The notes: generated from the sequence alone by a model not told the origin. DNA of 64,000 nt from Ophiura sarsii (GCA_035610835.1 CM069446.1:69549062-69613061); one strand, 5' to 3'. Shown: positions 31,135 to 42,562, counted from the first letter of the stretch. Numbers and translations are program-made.

Positions 31135-31333
31135 CTAAAATATTCGCGGTGGTTTTATTTTCGCGCTTTTCGCGCAAAATCTTTTTCCGTGAAAATTATT
31201 ACACGCAAAAATATTGCTTTACACATTTATGCAATGCTTTCAGACGGTCGCCCGCAAAAAAACAATTCGCGAAATGTCTTTGATATCAAAATCCGCGAAA
31301 ATATCTGTACGCGAAAATATTGGCTTTTACAGT
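31135..31333. mobile_element. Family T MITE copy 2
   Basis: The ends TACTGTAAAAGCTAAAATAT and ATATTGGCTTTTACAGTA are inverted and flanked by TA, as in Tc1/mariner-type MITEs. Two tandem TTTCGCGC octamers lie near 31160-31177. Confidence 0.8.
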
Positions 31334-31408
31334 ATTTAACCATTGTAAAAGGTTTTATTTTTGACAATTTCAAAATTAAAATTAAAATGTATCCATATTT
31401 GTTTTACT

Positions 31409-31625
31409 TTGATTTATTGTTGTTATTATTGAGGATATAAAGAAGCCTTTACATGTTTTTCAATCAAACACTTATTTTGAGTCCCTAATAATCAATAACA
31501 CTGTTTTATGTGGTTTTATACATAACACCAAGTATCTACAACTTGTAATTATTTGATTTATTGTCGTTATTATTGAGGATATAAAGAAGCCTATACATGA
31601 TTTTCAATCAAACACTTATTTTGCA
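31409..31625 (+). repeat. Imperfect tandem duplication, 143-bp period
   Basis: TTGATTTATTGTTGTTATTA through ATCAAACACTTATTTTG (31409-31482) recurs at 31552-31625 with about three mismatches. Confidence 0.85.
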
Positions 31626-31639
31626 TTCAGGTTTGGTTT

Positions 31640-32708
31640 AACAAGCTACACCAATTTTTATGAAGTTAATAAAATGGCCAAACCAACAATACATATCGAT
31701 TATAACAATGAATATTACAAATGAAAAATAATCAACAAGTCACTTAAAATTTGCCACACACAGTGATGATCACACAATAGGGTTAGATTTTCCTCCTTTT
31801 TTTTGTCCTTTTTTTTTTTGCTGACAAATATTACTGACAGACCGTGGTTCATGTCAAGACAAAATTGCTAAATATCAATTTGACTAATGGTTTTTTTAGT
31901 GTGATAATGGTTTTAAAACAATCTATTCAAGCAAACGTATTGATTACAAGCAGAAAATAGTATAAATATTTGGATAATTTGGGTAAAATTTAATTCTAAC
32001 ACACAAAAAATTGCAACCTTAATTTTTGAGAATTGAGGCTCAGTCGCTGAGGGCAACGCAATCCTTTTTCTGCACCTAAACCCCCTGAGAACTACCGGCC
32101 GATTGGTCAGAAAGATGGATACATCATTTATTGCACCAATCAGAGACCTTAATAAAAAAATTGCATCCCTGATAAAGATCAGGGTGAAATAGTTTAAAAG
32201 CTGTATCATAATTGGTTATTCAAATGAGTATATCTTGTAATTTACCAATCAGAAGCGATGTTAGATAGACAGGTATAGTGCCCAGGGGGTTAATAGCCAA
32301 GGTCAGACATTGATCAGAGAGGAATTTTTGTGGCCATTCTGTTTATAAAGGTAAAATTATAGTTCATTTTGAGAGAAAAATAACACAAGGGGTGCATAAA
32401 CTACCACAAAAGGTGATAAACCACATAACATAACAATTTGACTCAACAATAACATTTTCAAATAAACAACGTGGAAATGCGGTTGTCAAATAACAACGAT
32501 ATTTGTCCCCAAATGACCCAAACAATACCCATGACCATTGTATTAATTACCACATGTTTAATACAGAAATATAACAATACTTTCCCACATTTAGAAACAT
32601 AATGAGATTTTTATCATTTTCCCACTGATTTGAGTTCTACTGCACAACATTCTTAATATAACTGCAAACATTACTAAATTTACCCAACCATCTTAAATTT
32701 CCCTCACT
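31640..32708. other. No gene seen
   Basis: AT-rich DNA. ATTGG/CCAAT motifs recur at 32102, 32140, 32210 and 32245, but there is no open frame or promoter pattern. Confidence 0.35.
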
Positions 32709-32953
32709 TTAAAACACTTTCCACGCTGTTTTACCATAATAAAACAAGATTTTTCAAAAAGCTTTCCCAACATTCAATTTCTATCTCAAGAATTACTAAA
32801 CCAATACTAGCCATGTTTGTACTTATTTCAATGCATTTTTCATGGTGATTCCAAATAATATGATAACGAAATTCAATAAATGTTGACATTTTTGAAACAT
32901 TTCATGAACATTTGGAACTGTCGTGCAGACAACAGCCACATGAAAAGTGTTAA
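32709..32953 (-). mobile_element. Family A MITE copy 11
   Basis: Inverted copy starting TTAAAACACTTTCCACGCTG and ending CACATGAAAAGTGTTAA. It shares its terminal TTAA (32950-32953) with copy 12. Confidence 0.88.
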
Positions 32954-33194
32954 CACTTTCCATGCGGCAGGCGACTGCAGACGACATTCCAAAATTTCAC
33001 AAAATGTTTCAAAAATGTCAACATTATTGAATTTCATTACCATATTTGGAATCACCATGAAAAATGCATTGAAATATGTACAAACATGCCTAGTATTGGT
33101 TTAGTTATACTCCAGATAGACCTTGAAATTTGGGAAAGTTTTCTGAACAATTTGTTCTGAATGGTAAAACTAATAGCCGCGTGAAAAGTGTTAA
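32950..33194 (+). mobile_element. Family A MITE copy 12
   Basis: TTAACACTTTCCATGCGGC to GCCGCGTGAAAAGTGTTAA, 245 bp. It begins in the same TTAA that ends copy 11, so the two form a head-to-head pair. Confidence 0.92.
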
Positions 33195-33440
33195 ATAGGA
33201 TTTTCAGAATAAACATAGTACAATAGTGGGCTCAAACTCTATCATTAGGCAGATGTTATGATTCTACAATGCTCATCATCAATCATAATTATTATGATCA
33301 CTCAAAACATATCTTCACAGCTGCATGACCTTGTTGTTAAACAACTCATTTATTAATTATATGAAATATACATTTAGGCTAATTCAAAATTCATCAGACT
33401 GCCAAAATTGTAGTAAATTGTAAGGTTTTGCCCTCTGCAC

Positions 33441-33530
33441 ATAAGGCCAACAAAAAAGAAAGTTGTGCTGCCCTCAGCGACCGACCCTAAAATCTTAAAT
33501 CTAGTGTCGCAATTTTCTTTTTTTTAGATT
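33441..33530 (+). mobile_element. Family G MITE left end
   Basis: TAAGGCCAACAAAAAAGAAA, then GTTGTGCTGCCCTCAGCGAC and CGACCCTAAAATC, then TCTAGTGTCGCAATTTTC. It matches the left part of the 39048 element. The right end was not identified. Confidence 0.6.
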
Positions 33531-34791
33531 TAAATTTGATTAAAAGTGTCTCAATGTTACTATTTCTTGCTTGAAATGAATAAGTAAGCTTAAATAAATG
33601 TTTTTAGACTATTGTCACACTAGAAACATTAGTTAAATTGACATGGGCCTGTACCAATTTTGTCTTGACATAAAGCATATATTTTTCAGGCAAAAAAAAA
33701 AATGAAAAAAAAAAATAATAAAAAAAATAAATTGAAATTTAGTTTTTGTTTCTGTGTGATAATGGATGGGTTTATTAAATTGACAATTTAATCAATTCCA
33801 AAATTAATTTTAACTTTAGTAGAGTTCTATGAATTTAGTTTACGAAGATACAGTCAAGACAAGTTCATGGAGAGAGTTTGACTTCAATTCAAGGGGGAGA
33901 AATTGGGTGAAAAGAATCGACAAAGGTGACATAATATTGCTTTAGTATTAAAGCGCCATAAGGAAGTGAAACCAGAAACCGAGATATGCTACCATAGAAA
34001 CCAATAAACAAAATGTATTTGTTGGGAAATTGATGACTTCTGCAGCGGTCACTGTGGCATTATTTCTGGGGGAGGGGGAGGGGGGTGGCCTACTCGGACT
34101 TGGTTTGGTCGGGGAGTGCGGCTGGAAATTAAAAACCCTACCCATTTTTAAGGGTAATTTTGGGAAAGACGGCTACCCATTTCTTAAGATTTTCCTTCAT
34201 TATAGACCCAATTTTTGCAAATCGGGAAAATTTGCCAAATGTTGAAAATATACACATTTGTAAAAAGCGACCCCTTTATTAGGGCTTTTTCAGCACAAAA
34301 TCATACCCCATGTTTGGGGATATCTTGCAAAAAAAGCGACCCAGTAGAGCGACACTTCCCCGTATACCATTTTAGGCGAGTACCCCCCAACCCCGGGCAT
34401 AATTTACTTATTGACTGACAAGTAAGTTACCCTTAAAATCATGACCTAATTATATTTTCTGGTCTCTTGTGGGGAAGATTTTTCCTCCAGTTTATTTGTC
34501 GGTTTGAGAGAATTACATTAAGTAGGCTTCACATAACACGAAGATTACTTTTCAAGACACATGTATATCGTAACACCACATCTCTAACTTATATTTAATT
34601 ATGATTTCATGGCCTATTTGATCTCTGGCTGGGAAATGGCTTCATCAACGGTGTCCCTGCTGACCCTCGAGAAAAGGGACAAACCATCCCGTAGTTCGGT
34701 CAGTTTTTAATTGGGTCAGATTGTTATTCAAAGGGTTCTTACTCCCAATTATTTGTTATTTGGCATTAATAGCATAGGCCATTAAAGGGGC
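33531..34791. other. No gene seen
   Basis: AT-rich, with a GGGGGAGGGGGAGGGGGG stretch at 34070-34086. Between 34110 and 34400 are AAAAAAGCGACCC and GTTTGGGGATATC words, possibly an old repeat. No protein motif. Confidence 0.35.
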
Positions 34792-35141
34792 ACAGAGAGA
34801 TAGGTATGGGGTTGCGCCCTCAACTTTCCTCGCATTTTTTTGTGTGTGTGTCAAAGTAAAACTTAGGCATATAGTAACTACCATTTGAAACAGTTTACCA
34901 AAATTCGCCATTTATCATGTAAAATGTCATGATTTTCTTAGTTTCGATCTGATCGTATTATGCTATCGTTTTACTCGCGGCCTTTCGTGGGAAATCTCAA
35001 CCCGGAAGTGCCGTTATTTGCTTATTTGGCATGAAGGCGATGTCAAAATTGTATGACATTTTGGATTTGGGCTATATTGATGATTATCTTTATGTTATTT
35101 GCTCATTTAGTATATCGATAAATCTCTCTGTGCCCCTTTAA
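34792..35141 (+). mobile_element. Family K MITE copy 3
   Basis: It starts TTAAAGGGGCACAGAGAGAT and ends ATCTCTCTGTGCCCCTTTAA, a 20-bp terminal inverted repeat with few mismatches. The interior is shared with copy 2 (CGGCACTTCCGGGT region and AGTTTCGATCTGATC). Confidence 0.85.
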
Positions 35142-35154
35142 TTATTCTATTTAT

Positions 35155-35470
35155 TATGCACTTTTCAATTGCAACCCTGGCCCTGGGGGACCGGGACATG
35201 GCGGGATCTGTGCCGGTACAGTCGTGTACTGTCCTCGCAGGGTGGGGCACCATTTTTTGTATGTCCCCGCTACAGTCCCAGCCCCTCACCCTTATAGCCG
35301 GGACAAATTGAAGTAAATGTAACAGTCCCGCCCTTAGCTGGGACAAAGTTTGTTTTGTTTTTTAAGTGATGTTCGTCCCCGCATGTCCTGGCTACACGCC
35401 CCCCGGCTAGCGGGGGCACACTTCGTTCACGCTCACGTCCAGGCTATACACATACACCTCTGGGTAAAGA
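35155..35470. repeat. GC-rich cluster of GGGACA/TGTCCC words
   Basis: At least eight GGGAC or GTCCC words in both orientations (CCGGGACATGG, TGTCCCCGCT, CAGTCCCAGCC, GCCGGGACAAA, CAGTCCCGCCC, GCTGGGACAAAG, CGTCCCCGCATGTCC). They stand out from the AT-rich surroundings. No clear period. Confidence 0.55.
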
Positions 35471-35765
35471 GACCAGATAAATTACACAATTATTTTCATC
35501 CTACCAAATTTGGCAGATGTAAAAACAATAAGCCAGTTCCCGGTCATATATTGACTTATATTACACTTAGCCTACTTTAGTTCTGAGGTCAATATGGCAA
35601 CTTGGGTAATAAATACATGTATCATTTACCCTGGCAACACAACAATAAACAGTTTGTGTAACCAGTGTATAAAATAGGTTTGTAAACAAGACTAATTTTC
35701 AATTGAAACTGATTTATAAATATATTTATATGAATTGAGTTATAATCCATTTAAACTGATTTATA

Positions 35766-35978
35766 GTCTGTTCAACATAAGATGGAATTGGAACATCACT
35801 GCAGAAGAATATGTTGCAAAATAAACGGACAGTAACAAAGATCATGCTCTATGTTATAGCTATAAACTATTGAACTCATAGTCTGTTCCATGTAACATGG
35901 ACATGATTATGATTACCTTTCACAATACATAAGAAATATATTATAAAAGGTCATGTTCCATCTTATGTTGGATGAACT
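35766..35978. repeat. Palindromic ~210-bp repeat
   Basis: TGTTCAACATAAGATGG at the left is complementary to CCATCTTATGTTGGATGAAC at the right. CTGTTCCATGTAACATGG in the middle is also self-complementary. Possibly a short foldback MITE. Confidence 0.55.
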
Positions 35979-36828
35979 TTAGAGTGACAATTCAAGTTGA
36001 ATAAGTTTGTGCCAGTATTATCACACGTGCCAATACATCACATGTCACTATAAATTTGCTATTAATTCATTATATTGTCGGTGGTTATTTAATTCAATTT
36101 AATTTTCATCTAAAAATAAAATAAGATTTGTAATGAATTAAATTTAAACTGAAAAAATTCAGATTAAGGGCCGCTCAGATTTGTTTTCAGATATTTTTTT
36201 CTTTTTCTAATTTTTTTTAGATTTTTAGATTTTTTTTTAGATAGATTTTTTTTTTTTTCCCAGATTTTTTTTTGTTAACAGTTTAAATGGCATTGAATAT
36301 TTTAATATTCGATGCCATTTAATTTTAAAATAAAGTGTTTATAACATATATGTGCGACTCTTAGAGTGATTTCAACTTCTTGTTGACTGAACTTTGAGCT
36401 TCTGCTGGTATAAGAAAATTTAAATTAAAAAATAAAAATAAACAAAATCCGCCCGCCCGCCCCGAGTCCTTTCTGAAAGCTGTGGAGGACAACATTACTT
36501 CTTTCTTTTTTGGGGGCTAATGGGGTCACTGTTTATTTGCGTGCGTGGTCTTTCCCCTTTATTTGTTGGAAAATGACAAGTGTGTATTAGGGGTATATCT
36601 TCCAAAAGGTATAGGTAGTTCTGGGGACAAAGCTATGAGAGTCTTGAATTTATATTGTCTTTTCTAAAAATATGGCAAAATAATGTTTTATATTATAGGC
36701 AATACTTTTGAAGAATAAAACTGCATATAGATCACCTGTGATGTAGGTAACTCTCTTTGTTGTTCATGTTTTCGTTTAACTGGGATTGTGTGCGCGGCAC
36801 AAAGCGTGACAATTATTTGGGCTATTCC
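35979..36828. other. No gene seen
   Basis: AT-rich. TTTAAATGGCATTGAATATT and its complement form a palindrome at 36282-36320. AAAATCCGCCCGCCCGCC near 36446 resembles the inner part of family G. No gene. Confidence 0.35.
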
Positions 36829-37333
36829 ATTTGAAACCCATACATCCCTCCCCTGTGGAAAGTATAACTGAATAAATCTTCCCCACAGAGAGTGTAGCTT
36901 TTCAAAATGGAGTCACCCATGCAGGTAACCCCACACTCCCTGTGCACTTATCAAACTGTATTATACATTTCACGGACATAAATTATGCTAATGAGAAGGG
37001 CGCCGCTTATTAAATGACGTCACTCACATCATCGATATTTTCGGAACGGCAAATTTGTAGGTTTGAAATTCTAGGTCGAGTAAAATGATGTGCTTATTTG
37101 TTGTCTGTGAGCTTTTGTGAATTTTTTCCCGAATTGGAATATTTTTTTATTGAAAATAGACAGTTCAAATTAAACGTTGGTTCCAAGTTCAACAGACAGC
37201 ACATGTATTTAAGTACACAGCAACTCCAATATTCAGGCAACATTTGAGAAAAAACGATGCCCGGCTTTGCAAGGAAGTGTACGGGGAAGTGTATGGGTGA
37301 ACATGACAAACCAAAACAGCCTAGTAAATAACC

Positions 37334-37356
37334 GCCTCCGTGGCGCAATTGGTTAA

Positions 37357-37390
<34 letters not shown>

Positions 37391-37407
37391 GAGTCCACCC
37401 GGGGGCG
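37334..37407 (+). tRNA. tRNA-Asn (anticodon GUU)
   Basis: A full 74-base tRNA that decodes asparagine codons. The acceptor arms GCCTCCG and CGGGGGC pair at all seven positions, including one U-G. The D arm begins TGGCGCAATTGG, the anticodon loop is CTGTTAA inside the TTCGG/CCGAA stem, and the T arm is GGTGG-TTCGAGT-CCACC. Box A and box B of the internal Pol III promoter are therefore intact. There is no intron and no encoded CCA, as expected for a eukaryotic nuclear tRNA. A TTTTT run at 37415-37419 is a good Pol III stop. The gene lies inside an 0.8-kb segment bounded by inverted repeats (36829-37620). It could be a transposon-carried copy, but the cloverleaf shows no decay. Confidence 0.96.
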
Positions 37408-37414
37408 TTGTTTC

Positions 37415-37419
37415 TTTTT
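37415..37419 (+). terminator. Pol III terminator of tRNA-Asn
   Basis: A run of five T residues begins eight bases after the discriminator base of the tRNA-Asn gene, the usual signal for Pol III release. Confidence 0.75.
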
Positions 37420-37689
37420 GCATTTAATGCAGATCGACAAATCACAGTAAAAATCTAATATTGACAAAATCACAGACCACTTACACAAAAATCGCATCTG
37501 CGCATGCTCCTGTCGTGATCGAAATCCAACACACAAGCAATGGGCGAGTTTTATAAGTGCTGTGGGGAAGATCAGAGTAATATCTTCCATAGGGTGTATG
37601 AGTTTCAAATGGAACACCCCAATGTTGTGTGAAAATTTCCACTTTTGTAGCGTCATCTATAATAAACTGGTGATGTTTTCATTCTGGAT

Positions 37690-37900
37690 ACTGTAAAACA
37701 ACTTAATTTCACGGCAACTTAATTTAGCAAATTAGCATTTAGTCAATTTTTTGCAGCAATTTAATTTCACTTATTTGTATCATCTTCCTATATATAACCA
37801 TTATAAATAATATTATTGGCGGCAATTTAATTATGTGAATTGGATCTCCTAGCGAAATTAGCGAAATTAAATTGCTAGCAAAATTAAGTTGTTTTACAGT
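37690..37900. mobile_element. Family U MITE copy 3 (complete)
   Basis: ACTGTAAAACAACTTAATTT and AAATTAAGTTGTTTTACAGT are perfect 20-bp inverted ends, flanked by TA on both sides. 211 bp. Confidence 0.88.
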
Positions 37901-38130
37901 ATATTATAATTACAGACTGAAAGTGAAATAGAATGTGTTTACAAAAACAACACAATAAGGTTAAAATATCATCCCATGTTGTATAAGAAGAATTCAAATG
38001 GTTATGATTGAATTCACATAAGAATTTATTTACGCCAGGCCTAATGGTACGAAAACTGACAAGTTTACAAGAATCCATAATAGAGATTCTTGCAATTGTG
38101 TCAAGAGACTCATTGTGTGTGAAATGGGTT

Positions 38131-38332
38131 ACTGTAAAAGTGTAAATGTTCGCGCGTGTAAATGTTCGCGCATTGCACATTTTGAAAATGTTTGCTTGTT
38201 TTTATTTTCGCGATTTTGAGCTTCCATACATAGACCTACATACAAAATGAATATATTCGCGCATTTTAATTTTCGCGCATGCTGATTTGAGCGCGAAAAT
38301 AAAGGTGGGGCGAACATTTCCACTTTTACAGT
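38131..38332. mobile_element. Family S MITE copy 1 (TTCGCGC-rich)
   Basis: ACTGTAAAAGTGTAAATGTT and AACATTTCCACTTTTACAGT are inverted ends flanked by TA. The interior has repeated TTCGCGC and CATAGACCTACATACAAAAT. Confidence 0.87.
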
Positions 38333-38427
38333 ATCACATTTTAGCTCAAATTCTGAATAAAACCTGAACAAAAATATAAAAAGCAAACTCATATATCTCT
38401 TCTCATCAATTAGTGGTTTTTTTGCAT

Positions 38428-38626
38428 ACAGTAAAGTGGACATTTTCGTGCATGTAATTTTTCGCGCTTTGTGCATTTTGAACAATTTTACTTGTTTTTA
38501 TTTTCATGATTTTGAGCATCCTTTCATAATCATAGACCTACATACAAAATGAATATATTTTCGCGCTTGCTGATTTAAGCGCGAGAAGCGCAAAAATATA
38601 TGTAGCACCAAAATGTCCACTTTTAC
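38428..38626. mobile_element. Family S MITE copy 2
   Basis: ACAGTAAAGTGGACATTTTC and GAAGCGCAAAAATATATG...TGTCCACTTTTACAT are the ends. It is only about 95 bp from copy 1 and in the same orientation, with the shared CATAGACCTACATACAAAAT. Confidence 0.8.
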
Positions 38627-39207
38627 ATGAGCCTACACTCTTAAAATGGCATGGTCAACAATGCACCTAACTTAAAACGAATCCAATACAATTGTACTAA
38701 CTACATTACATGTTCAGTTTCTACTCCTTCATCAGGACGACAATTTATGCCCATATTAAAACAACAGAACCAGTCAGAAGGTAGCCAGTCTGATGAAGAC
38801 TCCAGATCAGTAAGGGGTCGAAACGAAACGTAAAGCTAGTATTTAATAGTAAGTATGTATAATTTATTGGATCATGAAGCTAGAAGATCTAGCTACATGA
38901 TTGAATTTGTCAAAAGAAACAATTTTTAATACGCATGATGATTATAAAATTGTGAACAAGTTCACTCAGTTGATATTGACTTGAGTTGACAGTATCTGAT
39001 TACATGTCACTGAGTATCCTTTTATGGTATGGGTCATTCACCATATATAAGGCAAAAAAAAAAAAGAGTTGACTTGCCCTTTCCGACCGACCCTAATTTT
39101 CGGAAATCTAGGGTCGCTATTTTCTTTCTTCTTTTTTTTTTCAAAAAAAAAAAAAAAAAGATTGGAAAAAAAAATTAAAAATTTGAAAGAAGCACATAAC
39201 AACATAG

Positions 39208-39719
39208 GGTTTCACACCACTAAATAACGTCTGGCCCTACCCCCTTTGAGGCAAAAGCACAAAACCGGCCCGTTTCTATGCCGAAACGGGAGACCTATTG
39301 TAAATTACAGTTTAAAATTAGGGTATTTACTACAAGTTATGGCGAAATTAATATAGTGTGAATTTTGACAGACACATCAGCGTTCTTCAGGTCCAAAAAA
39401 ATTGATGCAATGATGATTTTTTAATATTTTAACAGAGACATTTGTGTTCAGGTCATTTCCGGTATCTGACGCAATAATCTTAATCAACAATTGCGTGTGA
39501 CCAGGAAAACTCAACTCGTACTTTTTGAAAAGGCTCTAGCTCAAAATTATGCCGGTTACCCCCCATATATGAGTTGTTGAGTTAGTAGTCATGGCTTTCA
39601 TCTTCAAGTTGAAACCAAATTTCAAGTTACCAGTTTCTTATAACGTCAAGAAATATCCATTTTAAAAGTGTGCATTTCACGTGTAACCCTATGGGAGATG
39701 TATTTAGTGGTGTGCAACC
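39208..39719 (+). repeat. 512-bp terminal direct repeat, left copy (H1)
   Basis: Starts GGTTTCACACCACTAAATA and ends TATTTAGTGGTGTGCAACC, an 18/19-bp inverted pair. Contains CGTTTCTATGCCGAAACG, a perfect hairpin-like palindrome at about 39271-39288. No open frame of note. Confidence 0.93.
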
Positions 39720-39945
39720 TATACAGAGGGTCAAGGCGCTTTGACCTTCACCCCTGCATTGCTGTCTAAACTGACTTGCCGGCAATGATAACTAGACTTC
39801 TAGTTAAAATTGGTTCTAACACATATTATTACGGCCCGTACACTTCGTTCTCTTAGTATACACATCTGTTTCATCATGAAAGATCCGTCCGTTTGGTTAA
39901 ATAAGCTACAATCTGACTAATTAAAGTCATTATCTAGTTTTTTTA

Positions 39946-39979
<34 letters not shown>

Positions 39980-40823
39980 AGAAAACCGTATATTCCCTGC
40001 CCAAAAAAGTTAATTTGAAAAAATATTATGTTTGATTAATGATTTTCTTTTCGAGATATCGACGATTATGTAAATTTTTCTCCATAGAGCTGTGTATAAA
40101 TGCTCATTTTCTCCACCCCACTGTCTTTTAATGCAAGACCCTGCGACATTAAGACTTCTCGGACACGTGCCATAGACGTAAATGATTACTTTAAACGATT
40201 TAAAGTTTATCATGTTTATTTATCGAAATGGCTAAGATATGAGGGTCTAAATTTCGCTAATAGGAACAAAATTTGGAGAAAACCTTTTTTTCTTAAATAT
40301 CAAAAATATAATTTTAAACGAATTACGCTCTAGTGAGAAGAAAAAAAAATTTGAATACAAGTTTTGCATACTTCCGTAAACTCCCCTCTCAGAACGGCGC
40401 GGGGTCTAACATGATCTAAATTGTATTTAAAAAGACATATTTGAAGCAAGAGTTGAACGTAAGTGGTGGGGGGGGGGGGGCATAGGGTATATGGGGGGGG
40501 GGGGGATAGGGCATGGGGGGGGGTAAATTGATTAAGCTGTGTCTACTGAATAGGTCAACCTCACAGAATGTCCTTGTAATTTCAATACTTCCATGCAAAA
40601 TGTTTTACAACAAGTGATTAGCATAGTGCCGTATGCCTTTTTGACGAGGATCATGGTAACCAAAATCTACTTTTCTACTGACATAGCCAATATGGCGCAC
40701 AATGTCTTTCACTGTTTTTTACCACTTTGAAGTCGTATATTTGATCAAAAATCATAACTACGCATTATGTAAAGTGCAAAAGATTAAGAAAATGAGGCAA
40801 TAATAAAAAAAGTGTCTCCTTCA
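39720..40823. other. Internal 1.1 kb of the 2.1-kb unit
   Basis: AT-rich, with a 26-base T run at about 39948-39974 and several G runs at 40467-40522. Short frames only; no gag, protease, reverse transcriptase or transposase motif. Confidence 0.6.
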
Positions 40824-41335
40824 GGTTTCACACCACTAAATAACGTCTGGCCCTACCCCCTTTGAGGCAAAAGCACAAAACCGGCCCGTTTCTATGCCGA
40901 AACGGGAGACCTATTGTAAATTACAGTTTAAAATTAGGGTATTTACTACAAGTTATGGCGAAATTAATATAGTGTGAATTTTGACAGACACATCAGCGTT
41001 CTTCAGGTCCAAAAAAATTGATGCAATGATGATTTTTTAATATTTTAACAGAGACATTTGTGTTCAGGTCATTTCCGGTATCTGACGCAATAATCTTAAT
41101 CAACAATTGCGTGTGACCAGGAAAACTCAACTCGTACTTTTTGAAAAGGCTCTAGCTCAAAATTATGCCGGTTACCCCCCATATATGAGTTGTTGAGTTA
41201 GTAGTCATGGCTTTCATCTTCAAGTTGAAACCAAATTTCAAGTTACCAGTTTCTTATAACGTCAAGAAATATCCATTTTAAAAGTGTGCATTTCACGTGT
41301 AACCCTATGGGAGATGTATTTAGTGGTGTGCAACC
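40824..41335 (+). repeat. 512-bp terminal direct repeat, right copy (H2)
   Basis: Same length and, by reading, same sequence as the left copy. Its left neighbour (TCCTTCA) and the left copy's right neighbour (TATACAG) do not match, so the two do not each have their own duplication. Confidence 0.93.
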
Positions 41336-41810
41336 ATAGAACGATCAAAACGTGTTTTTAAGTAGTATCTGCTTGTTTAAAAATCAAAAATCAAAAATCA
41401 AAAATAAAAAAATCCGACCGCCCGACCCTGACTTTGACCCTGAAAGGGCAAGTCAACTTTTTTTTTTTTTTTGCCTAATAAAAGAACTATAATTACCTTC
41501 AAATTCAACAGGCATAATTGAACCATATCAAAACAGTGACTATTTTAAATAAATAAACTTCTGTGTAATTTCAAGCGTGACTATTTGGTAGGTTTGAAAA
41601 TCTGGTGGGTTTTTTTAAAACATAAGAACAAGATACAGACAGTGGCACAATTGTAGAATGCAATGCACAGAGAAAGACATTTGGGTAAAAAAGTTATAAG
41701 GCCAAGTAAATAAAATAACTTGTTGCTCGTCTGAACTTTTTAAAAATCAGTGAGGGAGGTCCTAAGACCTATTATTTGGGTTTTTTTAAACAAATTTATT
41801 ACTGTAAAAC

Positions 41811-42000
41811 AAGTGAATTTCGTGGCAACCTTTTTTCGCGAATTGCTAATCATCACTAGTTTCGTGGTAACTTAATTTCGCGCATCTCAAATTTCTACCA
41901 TTACTATCATCTTCACACACATTTATTCACGAAAATGAATTTGAGCCTCTCGCGAAATTCCCGAAACTAAATTGCTTGCGAAATTAACTTGTTTTACAGT
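41811..42000. mobile_element. Family U MITE copy 4
   Basis: ACTGTAAAACAAGTGAATTT and AAATTAACTTGTTTTACAGT, TA-flanked, 190 bp, with CGCGAA/TTCGCG words inside. Confidence 0.87.
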
Positions 42001-42300
42001 ATTCATAAATTCCCATTGTTGAAGCTTTGTCGTCATATCATGAAATCGGGAAGGCCCTCAATATTTGTTGTTGTTTACTTATTGCTATATTCCTAGCCTT
42101 GGAAAATTGTGTGGGAATGTGTTTATAAATGATACCCAAGCATGCTTATTGGGTATCTATTTTAAACACAGTAAATGAAACAAAGTTAGCGAGGAAATAA
42201 GAACAATATTGAAAATCTCCAATAATTGGTGAGGGCGGAGACGAAAAACGTGTTTAATATTTAACATGGCCTAAATAAAGACCGTTAATTTTTATTTTTA

Positions 42301-42562
42301 TTAATTATAATTTACTCAATAGCTACCCCCCCCCCCTCCCCAGGAAAACAAATAGCAGTCAGGTCACGTCTGAACATGAGATCGAGTTTCAATGTACGCA
42401 CATGTGCATGAGTCCCTGAGATAAACATTTTCATTTTTTCCCCTAATCTGTAAAATACGCTAATTATGCGCATTGTGACATTAATTGACAGCTGATTGTA
42501 ACATTAACCAACTTCACACCAGGTGCATAATGTACAATTGTCAGTGAAAGGCAGGCAGAATA
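42301..42562. other. No gene seen
   Basis: AT-rich DNA with a C run at 42327 and CpG-poor flanks. No element recognised. Confidence 0.3.

Larger units (their letters stand above)
36829..37620. repeat. 0.8-kb segment bounded by inverted repeats, containing tRNA-Asn
   Basis: The left end (GGGCTATTCCATTTGAAAC) and the right end (GTTTCAAATGGAACACCCC, approximate complement) are inverted. Each is followed inward by matching blocks: a CTGTGGAA-like block and ATCTTCCCCACAG on the left, CTGTGGGGAAGAT and CTTCCATAGGGTG on the right. This could be one foldback-type element that encloses tRNA-Asn, or two copies of a short repeat in opposite orientation on each side of the gene. No target duplication was recognised. 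Confidence 0.55.
39208..41335. mobile_element. 2128-bp unit with identical 512-bp terminal direct repeats
   Basis: Two direct copies, 39208-39719 and 40824-41335, are both 512 bp and look identical. They flank 1104 bp of AT-rich, non-coding DNA. The whole unit sits in family G between ATAG (39204-39207) and ATAG (41336-41339), so it seems to have inserted once. Layout resembles a small LTR element or TRIM. However, each repeat starts GGTTTC and ends GCAACC rather than TG...CA, no primer-binding site is evident after 39719, and each repeat has its own 19-bp inverted ends. A composite DNA transposon is the alternative. Confidence 0.8.
39048..41478 (+). mobile_element. Family G MITE, interrupted by a 2.1-kb insertion
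   Basis: The left end is TAAGGCAAAAAAAAAAAA then GAGTTGACTTGCCCTTTC and CGACCGACCC. The right end, complemented, is TTAGGC, an A run, GTTGACTTGCCCTTTC and later GGGCGGTCGG. Removing 39208-41339 leaves about 299 bp, the size of related families E and F, so G was intact before the insertion. Confidence 0.85.

Noticed and set aside
37094..37656. Minus-strand frames with GGLEPPTFRLTAE and VDSNHQPFG
   Set aside because: These peptides are the antisense translation of tRNA-Asn, a well-known annotation artefact.
38700..38840. Second Penelope-like 3' end (GATGAAGACTCC, GTCGAAACGAAACG)
   Set aside because: The similarity is short and no coding or boundary evidence supports an element.
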